Source of the DNA: Halanaerobium polyolivorans | Lineage (GTDB): Bacteria > Bacillota > Halanaerobiia > Halanaerobiales > Halanaerobiaceae | Length of the DNA: 64,000 bases | NCBI RefSeq assembly: GCF_020711195.1 | Contig: NZ_JAJFAT010000013.1 | Span: 20,034 to 84,033, forward strand | Direction: 5' to 3' | In this document: positions 17,754 to 27,590 of the stretch, in pieces | Position numbering within the stretch: the stretch's first letter is position 1 | Layout: each line of letters opens with the position of its first letter | Made by a program: the position numbers and the translations under genes | The notes under the pieces: generated by a model | Seen by the model: only the letters and a program-made list of their open reading frames with translations | The model's database searches: none | Told to the model about the DNA's origin: nothing

Positions 17754-19136
17754 TTAATTGTTAATTGGCAGTACAATGGTAAATTTAGTGCCTTCTCCTT
17801 CACTGCTCTCCACATCAACTTCCCCATTATAGCTCTCAACTATTTCTTTTGCTATTGCTAGACCAAGACCGGAGCCTTCTTTTTTGCGAGTCCTTGATTT
17901 ATCTGCCTGATAAAAACGGTCAAAAACATGGGGAAGATCTGCTTCAGGAATTCCCTGCCCTTTATCTTCGATAATTACTAAGCATTTTTCGCTTTTTCTT
18001 TTGTCGATCATCAATTTAATTGCTTCATTTTTTGAGGTGAATTTAATAGAATTGTCGATAAATATTCTAATCAATTGTTTGAAAAGATTTTTATCTCCCC
18101 AAAAATCAATCTCGGCTTTTTCTTCAAATTCGATCTTAACATCATCTTTTAATAGTTTAAATTCTTTAATTATTTCTTTGATTAAACTGTTAAACTTAAA
18201 TAATTCTTCATTTTTGATCAGTTCACTGTCATCTCCCCGGGCCAACAGGAGCAAATTTTCCATTAATTGTTTCATATTTTCTGTTTCTTTTTTTATCGCT
18301 TCAATAGCTTCATCACGCACTTCAGGTTTTTCTTTGCCCCATCTGTTAAGAAGATCAACATAACCTTTGATAACAGAAATTGGAGTTCTCAATTCATGTG
18401 ATGCATCAGATACAAATTGCTTTTGCTTTTTAAAAGCTTTTTCCAGGCGATCGAGCATCGAGTTAAATGTTAAGGCTAATTTTTTTAATTCATCATCAGG
18501 ACCTTTAACAGAAAGCCTTCTGTCTATATCATTAAAACTTATTTCTCGAGCGGTTTCAGTAACTTTATTGATCGGAGACAGCATTTTCTTGGTAGTAAAA
18601 TAACCAAGAAAAACAGAAATTAAAGCTCCAAAAGCAGCTGCAATAATTAAAACAAGGATTAGAAAATCCAAGAAATTCTTTTCAAATGTAATATCTTTCA
18701 CCACCTGAAGATAACCTGTAGCAGGTGAATAATCGGCTAAATTAATAGTTCTTACCGCTATTCTGCGGTTACCAGATCTAAATTCTGTGATTTGGGCTGT
18801 AATAGGCACCTGCATTTCCTGCAGATATCTTGATTGAGCCCTAATTTCTCCTTCAGGACTTAAAATTCTAAAAAATACATTTTCTTCACTTCGACTTATT
18901 TCCTGTAAAATTTCTGCATTAAAGTATTCTCCATTGTTCTCTTCCTGATTATTAATCTGGGAAATTACAAATTCACTGGTATTATTGATATTTTTTTTGA
19001 TATTATCATCGATAAAATTGGATAAGAAAAAATAAATGGCAAAATTTATTAAAAATAAGAGCATGATAAACATTAGTGCATATAAAATAGTTATCTTCCA
19101 AGAAATCTTGCTTTTTTTATTAAAAAATTTAATCAT
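17754..19136 (-). CDS. Sensor histidine kinase (PhoR-like by synteny)
   Basis: Membrane kinase of a two-component pair, 460 residues. Two membrane helices (about 15-37 and 157-180) flank an extracytoplasmic sensor domain of about 120 residues; then HAMP, dimerisation domain with the phospho-accepting His in SDASHELRTPISVIKG, and an ATPase domain with EDKGQGIP and GSGLGLAIAKEIV. Start ATG overlaps the response regulator stop by 8 bases. The order regulator-kinase-polA-mutM-coaE matches phoP-phoR-polA in Bacillus, but the signal sensed cannot be read from sequence; phosphate or envelope state are both possible. Confidence 0.93.
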   Translation of the reverse strand: MIKFFNKKSKISWKITILYALMFIMLLFLINFAIYFFLSNFIDDNIKKNINNTSEFVISQINNQEENNGEYFNAEILQEISRSEENVFFRILSPEGEIRAQSRYLQEMQVPITAQITEFRSGNRRIAVRTINLADYSPATGYLQVVKDITFEKNFLDFLILVLIIAAAFGALISVFLGYFTTKKMLSPINKVTETAREISFNDIDRRLSVKGPDDELKKLALTFNSMLDRLEKAFKKQKQFVSDASHELRTPISVIKGYVDLLNRWGKEKPEVRDEAIEAIKKETENMKQLMENLLLLARGDDSELIKNEELFKFNSLIKEIIKEFKLLKDDVKIEFEEKAEIDFWGDKNLFKQLIRIFIDNSIKFTSKNEAIKLMIDKRKSEKCLVIIEDKGQGIPEADLPHVFDRFYQADKSRTRKKEGSGLGLAIAKEIVESYNGEVDVESSEGEGTKFTIVLPINN

Positions 19137-19818
19137 CTTTTTCAGACCTCATTACATAACCAACCCCGCGTACTGTTTGAATTAATTTTTCTTCAAATGG
19201 CTCATCAATCTTACTGCGCAGATATCGAATATATACATCAACAATATTAGTTTCACCTGTATAGTTATATCCCCAGACATTGTTTAACAGTTTATCTCTG
19301 CTAACTACAATTCCCTCATTTTTGATTAAATAAACCAGGAGATCATATTCTTTTTTGGTCAGTTCAATCTTCTGGCCAGCCCTTTTTACCTGATGGGCAT
19401 CCAGATTAACCTCAATGTCAGCTATTTTTAGGGTATTGGCTGCTTCTACATCACCCTTATCTCTTCTTAATAAGGCTCTGATTCTGGCCAAAAGCTCCTC
19501 TATTTCAAAGGGCTTGGTCAAATAATCATCTGCCCCAGTATCAAGGCCTTTTACCTTATCTTCTAATTCAGATTTGGCAGTGAGCATAATAATTGGTAGA
19601 TTAGAAAATTCTCTTACTTTATTACAAACTTCTATCCCATCCAAACCCGGAAGCATTAAATCAAGTAATAAAAGATCATAATCATCTTCTTTAAGGGCAT
19701 TAATACCATCATAACCATTATCAAATTTTTTTACTTGATAACCTTCATGTTCTAACTCCAATTCAACAAAACGGGCTATCTGGGCATCATCTTCAATAAT
19801 TAGTATTTTCTTGCTCAC
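19129..19818 (-). CDS. OmpR/PhoB-family response regulator (PhoP-like by synteny)
   Basis: Transcription factor partner of the adjacent kinase, 229 residues. Receiver domain with the acidic pocket in IIEDDAQ, phospho-accepting Asp in LLLDLMLPGLDG, and Lys in LTKPF; C-terminal winged helix with EYDLLVYLIKNEG and VDVYIRYLRSKID. The GTG start at 19818 is chosen over an upstream in-frame start because GGGAGGTG lies directly before it and the protein then begins VSKKILIIEDD, the normal family start. First gene of the unit that runs through polA and mutM. Confidence 0.95.
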   Translation of the reverse strand: MSKKILIIEDDAQIARFVELELEHEGYQVKKFDNGYDGINALKEDDYDLLLLDLMLPGLDGIEVCNKVREFSNLPIIMLTAKSELEDKVKGLDTGADDYLTKPFEIEELLARIRALLRRDKGDVEAANTLKIADIEVNLDAHQVKRAGQKIELTKKEYDLLVYLIKNEGIVVSRDKLLNNVWGYNYTGETNIVDVYIRYLRSKIDEPFEEKLIQTVRGVGYVMRSEKDD

Positions 19819-19922
19819 TATTTCACCTCCCACTAAAGAGTTAAAATACATTTTTTTCTTCAACTACTTTATTATATCAACAAATACAGTAAATTTAAAC
19901 TCTATCACTACTTTCTCAGCTT

Positions 19923-19951
19923 AAAAAACCGGACTTCAGTCTGAAGTCCGG
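19923..19951 (-). terminator. Intrinsic terminator after htrA
   Basis: Perfect inverted repeat CCGGACTTCAG / CTGAAGTCCGG followed by TTTTTT on the minus strand. Confidence 0.92.
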
Positions 19952-19987
19952 ATTAAATTGCAGAGAGATAATTAAATATTTTATTAT

Positions 19988-21130
19988 TTAAATATCACTT
20001 GGCTTGTCACCAACTATTCCGAAGAGGATCTCAGTACTTCCATCTCTTGTGATTTTAAACATTATTTCTTCTCCAACTTCTTTATTGCGAATTATTTCTG
20101 CTACATCAGAAGTGGATTCAATTTTTTGGCGGTCAATTTCTTTTATAACATCATAATTTTCCAGGCCTGCTTCTTCAGCAGGACTATCTTCATAAACTTC
20201 AATTACTATAACTCCCTCACGATTTTCGAGCTTGAAATAGCTCTGCATTTCTGAACTGATATTACTAAAAGCTATTCCAATCCAGGGTTGAGTTATTTCA
20301 CCTGTTTCTTTAAGTTGAGTTATTATACCTTTAGCTTCATTAATGGGTATTGCAAAACCGATTCCCTGGCCTGCAGCAGAAACAGCTGTATTAATACCTA
20401 TTACTTCACCTTTATTGTTAAGCAGAGGTCCACCACTATTGCCGGGATTAATCGCAGCATCAAGCTGAATTAGGTTTTGATAGGTTCTAACCTGTCTACT
20501 TTCTGTTGGGATTTGAATTGGTCTTCCTAAAGCACTAATCACTCCAACAGTTACCGTGTGTTCAAAACCAAAAGGATTTCCGATTGCTATTGCCCAATCA
20601 CCAGGCCTAATTTTATCTGAGTCACCTAAACTAACAGCAGACAGATCTTGATCGGTTTCAACTTTTAAAACCGCCAGATCCAAACTAAAATCTGACCAGA
20701 TAACTTCTGCTTTTAAGGGATCATCGATATTATTTATTTCAACTTCAACCTTATCTGAATTCTGGATTACATGTTGATTTGTTAGTATATAACCTTCTTC
20801 AGAAACTATAAAGCCTGAGCCAAATCCCTGCTGTTCTCTGGGACCTTGATCAGGTATCTGAAAACGATCACCAAAGAAAAAACGGAAATATGGATCATCG
20901 AAAATATCAGGTAATTCCCGCTGGGTACTCACCTCAGCTGTTGTGGTTACTTTAACCACACTATTATCAACCTGTTCTGCTATATCGGCAAAATGATTAC
21001 TCTGATAAATATTCTCACTTTGTTGAGCTGCTGCACCCATAGTAAAAGAAAAAACAAGTGCTAAAATCAGAAAAGATAAAAATAACTTAGCTACTAACTT
21101 TTTAGCAGATCTTTGTTTTAATATATCCAT
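19988..21130 (-). CDS. HtrA/DegP-family serine protease with one PDZ domain
   Basis: Envelope quality-control protease, 380 residues. An N-terminal membrane anchor or signal (about residues 13-35), a trypsin-like domain with the triad in TNQHVI (His), SLDLAVLKV (Asp) and PGNSGGP (Ser), then a PDZ domain (about 285-375). ATG at 21130 is preferred over GTG at 21139 because AAGGTGGG is properly spaced only for the ATG. Monocistronic, ending in a strong terminator. The gene next to it in transcription order is a two-component system, but a terminator separates them. Confidence 0.94.
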   Translation of the reverse strand: MDILKQRSAKKLVAKLFLSFLILALVFSFTMGAAAQQSENIYQSNHFADIAEQVDNSVVKVTTTAEVSTQRELPDIFDDPYFRFFFGDRFQIPDQGPREQQGFGSGFIVSEEGYILTNQHVIQNSDKVEVEINNIDDPLKAEVIWSDFSLDLAVLKVETDQDLSAVSLGDSDKIRPGDWAIAIGNPFGFEHTVTVGVISALGRPIQIPTESRQVRTYQNLIQLDAAINPGNSGGPLLNNKGEVIGINTAVSAAGQGIGFAIPINEAKGIITQLKETGEITQPWIGIAFSNISSEMQSYFKLENREGVIVIEVYEDSPAEEAGLENYDVIKEIDRQKIESTSDVAEIIRNKEVGEEIMFKITRDGSTEILFGIVGDKPSDI

Positions 21131-21236
21131 CTCAAACACCCACCTTAATTAAATAAATTTCGCTAATCTCTTTAACTAATAATATAACAAATTTATATTA
21201 AAAATCAATTAGAAAGATATTAAGCTCAGATTAAAA

Positions 21237-21980
21237 TCAATTTTTTGCCTGATCTTTAACTTTTTCCATTTCTGCTTCAATTTCCGCCTGATCACCTAGA
21301 TAATAACTATCTTTGACATTCATCTTCTCATCAAATTCATAAACCAGTGGTCTGCCGGTTGGAATATTTAAAGAACTAATTTCATCATCAGAAATATTAT
21401 CTAAATGTTTGACAAGTGCTCTTAAACTATTCCCATGGGCTGATACGATAATTTTTTGACCTGCTTTAATTTTAGGTACAATTTCTTTTTCCCAGAAAGG
21501 CATCACCCTTTCTATTGTCATTGCTAAACTTTCTGCCGCCGGTAATTCGCTTTCTGAGAGTTCTTCATATTTTTTTTCATGTCTGGGATGACGAGAATCA
21601 TCTTCATCTAAAGCAGGTGGTGGAGTATCAAAACTCCTTCTCCAGATATGAACCTGTTCTTCCCCAACCTTTTCTGCCATTTCTGCCTTGTTCAAACCCT
21701 GTAAATCACCATAATGTCTTTCATTTAACTTCCATGATTTTATAACAGGTATCCAGTGGAGGTTCATAATATCCAAAACAATATTTAAAGTTTTTGTTGC
21801 CCTTTTTAAATAGGAGGTAAATGCCAAATCAAAAGTAAAGCCCTCTTTTTTTAATATTTCCCCTGCAGCTTCTGCTTCTTTTACTCCCTGTTCACTTAAA
21901 TCCACATCGGTCCAGCCGGTAAATTTGTTGGCCAGATTCCATTCACTTTGACCATGTCTAACAAAAACAATCTTTTTCAT
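21237..21980 (-). CDS. gpmA: 2,3-bisphosphoglycerate-dependent phosphoglycerate mutase
   Basis: Glycolytic enzyme that interconverts 3- and 2-phosphoglycerate through a phosphohistidine. 247 residues, the normal length of the cofactor-dependent form. Seen: [16 protein letters not shown] with the phospho-accepting His, [11 protein letters not shown] with the acid Glu, and the second His in [14 protein letters not shown] at 21980 with AGGGTG upstream. Cytoplasmic. No operon partners are apparent. Confidence 0.96.
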   Translation of the reverse strand: MKKIVFVRHGQSEWNLANKFTGWTDVDLSEQGVKEAEAAGEILKKEGFTFDLAFTSYLKRATKTLNIVLDIMNLHWIPVIKSWKLNERHYGDLQGLNKAEMAEKVGEEQVHIWRRSFDTPPPALDEDDSRHPRHEKKYEELSESELPAAESLAMTIERVMPFWEKEIVPKIKAGQKIIVSAHGNSLRALVKHLDNISDDEISSLNIPTGRPLVYEFDEKMNVKDSYYLGDQAEIEAEMEKVKDQAKN

Positions 21981-22012
21981 TAAATATCACCCTTTCTTGA
22001 CTCTAAATTAAA

Positions 22013-22046
22013 GCTTAATAAATTTAGCTCAAAAAAGCTATTAAGC
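22013..22046 (-). other. Stem-loop between the DUF368 gene and gpmA
   Basis: GCTTAATA pairs with TATTAAGC, with an inner AGCT/AGCT. A weak T-rich stretch follows on the minus strand. It may terminate the DUF368 transcript or belong to the gpmA leader. Confidence 0.4.
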
Positions 22047-22106
22047 AATTAACAAATTTTACTGCTATAATTAAATTAAAATCTTAAAAATTTTAGCAGC
22101 TTGATA

Positions 22107-22877
22107 CTAAAACTTTTTACCGATAAATTCTAAGATAAGTATTATTACTGCTCCAGCCAGAAAGAAATAGAGACCTTCTAATTGGAGCCTGGCCGGAAAA
22201 ACAGCTGCACTAGAACCGAGTATTAATCCAGTCAGCACAGTCATTATTTGCTGCTGATATTTTTTTAATAAAAAAGAAAATAACCAGGCAAAGATTAATA
22301 AACCAAAGACAATTCCTAAGGCAAATATACTTAAATATAGTATTTGAAAATTATTAACTGCTGCCAGAATGGGATGATATAAACCCATTAAAACAAGTAA
22401 AGTGCTTCCACTTATTCCCGGGATAATCATGGCAATACTGCCAATAAAACCTCCCCAAAAATATCTCATCAGACCACTGCCAGCACTTATATTGACCCCG
22501 ATCCCCAGGCTGATTAATAAGGCTAAACCAAAGGAAATTATTAAAAATAATATTTTCATAAAGTTGATTCGACCGATTTTCTGATAAGTAGAATGAGCCG
22601 AGGTTAACACCAGACCAAAGAGAAAATAATTTAGCAGTAAGGGACTGGTAGAATAAAAATCACTTATTACTGCTGCTCCAAGATAAACTCCTAATAAAGC
22701 TCCTAAGCCAATTACACTTAATTTTTTTAATGAAATATTTTTAATTGCCTTGATCAATGTTTCATAAATACTTAAAACAACAGCTATAGTTCCCCCACTG
22801 ACCCCTGGCAAGGTATTTGCAATTCCGATCGGAATAGATTTAAAAAATAAAGGGATATATCTAATTTTATCTGGCAA
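22107..22877 (-). CDS. DUF368 membrane protein, probable undecaprenyl-phosphate translocase (PopT-like)
   Basis: Polytopic membrane protein of 256 residues with about eight helices. The family signature IANTLPGVSGGTIAVVLSIYE is at residues 18-38, and a second related segment MIIPGISGSTLLVLMGLY occurs about residue 145, showing the two-fold repeat of DUF368. Members of this family have been shown in other bacteria to flip undecaprenyl phosphate back across the membrane for envelope synthesis; that role is transferred here by family. Start is TTG at 22877 with AAAGGAAGA upstream. It stands alone after the pyr terminator. Confidence 0.88.
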   Translation of the reverse strand: MPDKIRYIPLFFKSIPIGIANTLPGVSGGTIAVVLSIYETLIKAIKNISLKKLSVIGLGALLGVYLGAAVISDFYSTSPLLLNYFLFGLVLTSAHSTYQKIGRINFMKILFLIISFGLALLISLGIGVNISAGSGLMRYFWGGFIGSIAMIIPGISGSTLLVLMGLYHPILAAVNNFQILYLSIFALGIVFGLLIFAWLFSFLLKKYQQQIMTVLTGLILGSSAAVFPARLQLEGLYFFLAGAVIILILEFIGKKF

Positions 22878-22973
22878 AAAAATCTTCCTTTCTCTCTTGA
22901 TTAAGCTCTTTTCTCTATCTAAATCTAATTAATATATTCAAGATTATCTTAGTCAATACCTGCCTATTTACGA

Positions 22974-23016
22974 AAATAAAAAAACTTCAGTTCATAAAAT
23001 AATCATAAACTGAAGT
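22974..23016 (-). terminator. Intrinsic terminator of the pyr operon
   Basis: ACTTCAGTT (22984-22992) pairs with AACTGAAGT (23008-23016), followed on the minus strand by TTTTTTTATTTT. It lies just after pyrE. Confidence 0.9.
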
Positions 23017-23059
23017 GTTTTTAGCTAATTTTTCTTTTAAAATTAATAAAATATTGTTC

Positions 23060-23629
23060 TTATACCTTACTGCCGGGTCTGGTGATTTCTACATTGTCTT
23101 CACATAATTTGCACTGGCCAGCCTTATATGATTTGATATCCATCTGCAGCAGTGGTTTGAATTTATATTTAAAATCAACCTGACCATTACTTCTATCAAT
23201 AATTGAACTGATCCCAAGTATTTCTACATCCAGTCCCTCTAATAAAGCCAATACTTCTTTAACAGAGCCTCCGGTTGTAACAACATCTTCAACAACCAAA
23301 ATTTTAGCTCCCGGTTTTATTTCAAATCCTCTTCTAATCTGCATCTGACCATTTTTTCTTTCACTGAAAATTGAAGGAACCCCAATTTCTGCAGCTACAG
23401 CATATGATAATACAACCCCACCTAAAGCAGGTCCGATAACTATATCAACCTCTACATCTTCCCATTTTTTTGCTATTTCTGCTGCCAGGGTTGATGCATG
23501 TTCAGGGTGCTGCAGAACTTTTGCACACTGCATATAAATATCTGCATGTCTACCTGAACTTAAAACAAAATGTCCTTCTTGAATTACACCTGTTTCTACT
23601 AAGAGTTCTCTGATTTCTTTTTCTGTCAT
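23060..23629 (-). CDS. pyrE: Orotate phosphoribosyltransferase
   Basis: Joins orotate to PRPP to form orotidine 5'-phosphate, step five of UMP synthesis. 189 residues from the ATG at 23629, which is well spaced from GAGG; a GTG at 23638 overlaps that site. The PRPP loop ILVVEDVVTTGGSVKE is intact. The C-terminus carries CKLCEDN, a short cysteine pair often seen in the longer clostridial-type PyrE. Last gene of the pyr operon, 18-28 bases after pyrD. Confidence 0.96.
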   Translation of the reverse strand: MTEKEIRELLVETGVIQEGHFVLSSGRHADIYMQCAKVLQHPEHASTLAAEIAKKWEDVEVDIVIGPALGGVVLSYAVAAEIGVPSIFSERKNGQMQIRRGFEIKPGAKILVVEDVVTTGGSVKEVLALLEGLDVEILGISSIIDRSNGQVDFKYKFKPLLQMDIKSYKAGQCKLCEDNVEITRPGSKV

Positions 23630-23656
23630 TTTTTTCACCTCTCCATATAATTTAAA

Positions 23657-24592
23657 TTAATGTGCAGCTCCAATTAAAGATGATAACTTTTGGATTTTAT
23701 GCTTTCTTAAATAACTCTTGATTTCTTCGATTATTCTTAGAGCAGCTGTTGGTTCAAGCATATTTATGGTTCCAATTCCCACAGCAGAAGCTCCGGCTAA
23801 AATGAATTCTAAAACATCTTCTCCAGAACTTACCCCTCCAAGGCCGATGATAGGTATTTCTAATTTTTTATAACTTTGATAAACCATTTTTAGGGCTACT
23901 GGTTTAATTGCTGGCCCTGAAAGACCACCAAAGGTATTGGCCAAAAGTGGCTCCTGTTTATCAATATCTATTTTCAGAGCAGATAAGGTATTGATCATTG
24001 CAACTGCATCTGCTCCTGCTTTCTGAGCAGCCAGGGCAGTTGATGTAATATCTGTAATATTTGGAGTTAATTTTACTATTATGTAACCAGAATAAATTTC
24101 TCTAATCTTTTTGCTGATCTGATATACTTTTTCCGGGTCTGTACCAAAAATCATCCCTCCCCCTTTAATGTTTGGGCAGGAAAGATTAACCTCCAAACCT
24201 GCTATTTCAGGCCGATCGTTTAATTTATCTGCTAAAGTTAAAAAGTCTTCTGGGCTGTAACCGGAGATATTGGCGAAAATAGGCAGACTGTATTCTCTGC
24301 ACTGAGGAAGTATTTCACTTATAAACGTATCTACTCCTGGATTTTCTAAACCTATGGAATTGATAATACCGGCAGCGGTTTCGGCTATTCTAGGTGTTTT
24401 GTTACCTTTTTGGGCATCAACAGTGATTCCTTTAGTGCAGAATGCCCCTAATTTATTGATATCAAAATAATCATTTAATTCTTCACCATTACCACAGGTC
24501 CCAGATGCGGTTATTAGAGGGTTAGATAATTTTAGATCATCACCTTTATTTGCCTTTAAAATTGTTCTTAAATCAAGTTTTTTATCACTCAC
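23657..24592 (-). CDS. pyrD: Dihydroorotate dehydrogenase, NAD-linked class 1B catalytic subunit
   Basis: Oxidises dihydroorotate to orotate with FMN; electrons pass through PyrK to NAD. 311 residues, TIM barrel. The catalytic base is Cys in NLSCPNIKGGG, as expected for class 1. The GTG start at 24592 has GGAGG 9 bases before it and overlaps the end of pyrK by 8 bases. Pairing with pyrK shows it is class 1B, which suits a strict anaerobe with no quinone requirement. Confidence 0.96.
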   Translation of the reverse strand: MSDKKLDLRTILKANKGDDLKLSNPLITASGTCGNGEELNDYFDINKLGAFCTKGITVDAQKGNKTPRIAETAAGIINSIGLENPGVDTFISEILPQCREYSLPIFANISGYSPEDFLTLADKLNDRPEIAGLEVNLSCPNIKGGGMIFGTDPEKVYQISKKIREIYSGYIIVKLTPNITDITSTALAAQKAGADAVAMINTLSALKIDIDKQEPLLANTFGGLSGPAIKPVALKMVYQSYKKLEIPIIGLGGVSSGEDVLEFILAGASAVGIGTINMLEPTAALRIIEEIKSYLRKHKIQKLSSLIGAAH

Positions 24593-25364
24593 AATATTTT
24601 ACCTCCCCAAAAGCAAAAACCGGGCCTTCAACACAGGCTCTTTTATTTTTTTCATTCTCATTTCTGCTTTCACAGCTGCAGGATAAACAAACTCCAAAAC
24701 CACAGCCCATTCTCTTTTCTATAGAAATTTCACCTGGAATTTTCTCTTTTAAAGCTTTAATCTCAACTGCAGATAACAAAGGTTCAGGTCCACAGCAGTA
24801 AACAAAAGAGGGAAGTTCAGATTTTAAATAATTATCCCATAGTCTGAGGGCGGTTCCCTTTATCTCTAATTTTTCTTCCATCGCTGCTAAATGTATTTCT
24901 ACACCTAGGTTTTTAAATTTATCTGCAAAAAAATCTAATTCCGCTTTATTTGCAGCACCTAAAAACACTTTTATGGGTAAATCCTTTAATTTTTTTGCTA
25001 AAAGATACAGAGGTGCTATCCCCATTCCACCACCAATCAGATGAATATTAGCACTTTGTCTATCACTTATGCTAAAAGGACTGCCAAGTGGTCCTAAAAG
25101 ATCAAGTTTTTCACCTGGATTATAATTGGCCAGTATTTCCGTCCCTTTCCCAACTACTTTATAAACAAATTCTACTCTTTTGCTTTCATTTGAAAAATCA
25201 AAAACACTTAATGGTCTTCTCAGAAGAGGATCATAACTATTAATTCCACTCAGCTTTATATTAAAAAACTGACCTGCTTTAACTTCCTTTTCTAGACCTT
25301 CACACTTTAAAACAAGGTGATAAATATCTGGACCAACTTCTTTATTGGAAAATATTTCGTACAT
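24585..25364 (-). CDS. pyrK: Dihydroorotate dehydrogenase electron-transfer subunit
   Basis: FAD and [2Fe-2S] protein that carries electrons from PyrD to NAD. 259 residues. FAD site RRPLSVF, NAD-binding GGGMGIAPLYLLA, and four C-terminal cysteines for the cluster (CGFGVCLSCSC...C). The start has AGGAGG. It lies between pyrF and pyrD and overlaps pyrD by 8 bases. Confidence 0.95.
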   Translation of the reverse strand: MYEIFSNKEVGPDIYHLVLKCEGLEKEVKAGQFFNIKLSGINSYDPLLRRPLSVFDFSNESKRVEFVYKVVGKGTEILANYNPGEKLDLLGPLGSPFSISDRQSANIHLIGGGMGIAPLYLLAKKLKDLPIKVFLGAANKAELDFFADKFKNLGVEIHLAAMEEKLEIKGTALRLWDNYLKSELPSFVYCCGPEPLLSAVEIKALKEKIPGEISIEKRMGCGFGVCLSCSCESRNENEKNKRACVEGPVFAFGEVKYCE

Positions 25365-25402
25365 CTATTCTGCCTCCTTAGGGCCGAGAAAAATACCCTC
25401 TA

Positions 25403-26308
25403 TTATAGGTCTAAAACCGAATTAATATCTTCTTTCATTTTTTTAGCAGCTAAAGCAGCTGCATCAGCAAAGTTTTTAGCTCCAAATTCTTTGTATTCGT
25501 CTTTTCTGTAAGCAAAGTTAATTCCCCGCGAAGAATTTATAACTGCTCCTCTACCCTCTTTATCAAAAGCGGCTTTAACATCTTCTGCTCCTCCACCTTG
25601 AGCTCCATAGCCAGGAATCAAAAAGAAAAGCGAAGGAGTTAAGGTTCTTAACTGAGCAAGTTCTCGCGGGTAAGTTGCTCCAACAACTGCAGCAAGATTT
25701 GAATATCCACTTTGACCCTTGTATTTTTCAGCAGTCCTGCCCAAAAAGAGGGCTACTTCTTCGTAAACTTTTTTTCCATTAGCTAATTTTAAATCCTGAA
25801 TATCTCCAGAAGAGGGATTAGATGTTTTTAAGAGGGCAAAAGCTCCTTTAGTTTTATCTTCCAGAAAAGGAGTAATTCCATCTCTACCAAGATAAGGATT
25901 GATAGTTAAAGAATCAGCTCCAGAATCTATATTTAAATATGCTTCTGCATAGGCTTTTGCTGTTGAGCCTATATCATTTCTTTTCCCATCTAATAAAATT
26001 AATAAGCCTTTTTCTCTGGCATAATAAATTGTTTCCCAGAGGGCCTCCATACCTGCAGTACCCAATTTTTCATAAAAAGCCATTTGTGGTTTTACCACAG
26101 CTGTATGATCTGCCACTGCTGTTATTATTTCTTGATTGAATTCTAATATGGCTGCAGCAATTTCTCTATGGTTAGCCTCGATATTTTTTAATAACTCTGG
26201 ATCAAGAATAGAAGTTGGCATTAAATTTAAATGAGGATCTAGGCCAACACAGATTCTAGAATTTTTTACTTCTATCTTTTCGATCAAATTATCAATAAAG
26301 TACTTCAT
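25403..26308 (-). CDS. pyrF: Orotidine 5'-phosphate decarboxylase, long (type 2) form
   Basis: Last step of UMP synthesis. 301 residues, the longer type 2 form. CVGLDPHLN near the N-terminus and the catalytic Lys/Asp array in LLDGKRNDIGST are present. The ATG at 26308 has GAGGAGG just before it; the open frame extends upstream into pyrC but without a ribosome site. It overlaps the end of pyrC by 17 bases, consistent with coupled translation. Confidence 0.95.
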   Translation of the reverse strand: MKYFIDNLIEKIEVKNSRICVGLDPHLNLMPTSILDPELLKNIEANHREIAAAILEFNQEIITAVADHTAVVKPQMAFYEKLGTAGMEALWETIYYAREKGLLILLDGKRNDIGSTAKAYAEAYLNIDSGADSLTINPYLGRDGITPFLEDKTKGAFALLKTSNPSSGDIQDLKLANGKKVYEEVALFLGRTAEKYKGQSGYSNLAAVVGATYPRELAQLRTLTPSLFFLIPGYGAQGGGAEDVKAAFDKEGRGAVINSSRGINFAYRKDEYKEFGAKNFADAAALAAKKMKEDINSVLDL

Positions 26309-27590
26309 TTTTGCCTCCTCTATCATCATAAACCATTTTACCTTCAACAAATGTCACTTCATTTTTACCAGAAAGTTCATAGCCGGCAAAAGGAGTATTT
26401 TTACCTTTAGACTTGAATTTTTCTTTTTCAACTGTCCAACTGCGGGCAGGATTAAAGATGATCAAATCTGCTGTAGAGCCTTTTTTAATTCCTTCAGCCT
26501 CTACATTTAATATTTCAGCCGGTTTATAATAATACATATTTATGAGTTCATTCCAGCTAATATCATTGTTTTTAATAAAATATTCATAGAGCAGAGCCAA
26601 AGCTGTCTCCAGGCCTGAAATACCATTTGCCGCATAATCATATTCACCCAGTTTATCTTCAAAAGTGTGAGGAGCATGATCAGTTGCCAGAACATCTATT
26701 TCTCCTGCCTTAAGTGCTTTTCTTAATACTTCTACATCTCTTTTTGACCGAAGTGGGGGATGAACCTTGGTGTCAGGATTATAGTCACCAACAGACTTAT
26801 CTGTTAAAATCAAATGATGCGGAGTAACTTCAAAAGTAACATTGATTCCTCTTTTTTTAGCAGCGATAACCTGTTTTAAACTACCCTCTGTACTCAGATG
26901 AGCTATGTGGAGGTGAATCCCTGTCATTTCAGCAAGTACTATGTCACGGGAGACCATTATTTCTTCTGAGGCGGCAGGAATCCCGTTTAGTCCATAGATG
27001 GTTGAATAATATCCTTCATGCATTACTCCGTCTTTGCTTAAATTTTTATCTTCACAGTGATCTATGATCGGCAGATCAAAAGCTGAGGCATATTCCATTG
27101 CCCTCCTCATTATCTCTGAGTTCATTACCGGATTACCATCATCGGTAAGGGCCTTAACCCCTGTTTTAGCCAGAGTTCCGATCTCTGATAATTTTTCTCC
27201 CTTGCTGCCCTGGGTTATACTACCAACAGGATATACTTTAACCAGAGCTTCTTTTGATTTCAAGTTTAAATGTTCAACAACTGCTGGATTATCAGCAACG
27301 GGATTTGTATTAGGCATTGCTGCTACTGCAGAAAAACCACCTGCTGCTGCAGCTTCACAGCCTGTTTTAACTGTTTCTTTATCTTCATAACCTGGTTCTC
27401 TTAAATGAGTGTGCATATCTATTAAAGCAGGAATTACAACTTTATCTGTGGCATCAATTAATTCATAACCTTGATTTTTGATATTTTCACTGATCTGAAT
27501 AACATTTTTACCTTCAATCAGAATATCATATTTGCCTTCTAAATCATTGCGGGGATCAAAAACTTCTGCATTTTTAATTAAGGTTTTCAT
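26292..27590 (-). CDS. pyrC: Dihydroorotase (class I, zinc)
   Basis: Cyclises carbamoyl-aspartate to dihydroorotate. 432 residues. Metal ligands in DMHTHLREPG, HCED, HIAHLSTEGS and the catalytic Asp in ATDHAPH. This is the Bacillus-type PyrC. Start ATG at 27590 lies inside the pyrB 3' end (17-base overlap) behind GGGAGGG. Third enzyme gene in the pyr operon. Confidence 0.96.
   Translation of the reverse strand: MKTLIKNAEVFDPRNDLEGKYDILIEGKNVIQISENIKNQGYELIDATDKVVIPALIDMHTHLREPGYEDKETVKTGCEAAAAGGFSAVAAMPNTNPVADNPAVVEHLNLKSKEALVKVYPVGSITQGSKGEKLSEIGTLAKTGVKALTDDGNPVMNSEIMRRAMEYASAFDLPIIDHCEDKNLSKDGVMHEGYYSTIYGLNGIPAASEEIMVSRDIVLAEMTGIHLHIAHLSTEGSLKQVIAAKKRGINVTFEVTPHHLILTDKSVGDYNPDTKVHPPLRSKRDVEVLRKALKAGEIDVLATDHAPHTFEDKLGEYDYAANGISGLETALALLYEYFIKNNDISWNELINMYYYKPAEILNVEAEGIKKGSTADLIIFNPARSWTVEKEKFKSKGKNTPFAGYELSGKNEVTFVEGKMVYDDRGGKNEVLY

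Noticed and set aside
18001..18363. 120-residue plus-strand frame opposite the histidine kinase
   Set aside because: Composition is that of the reverse complement of the kinase; no ribosome site.
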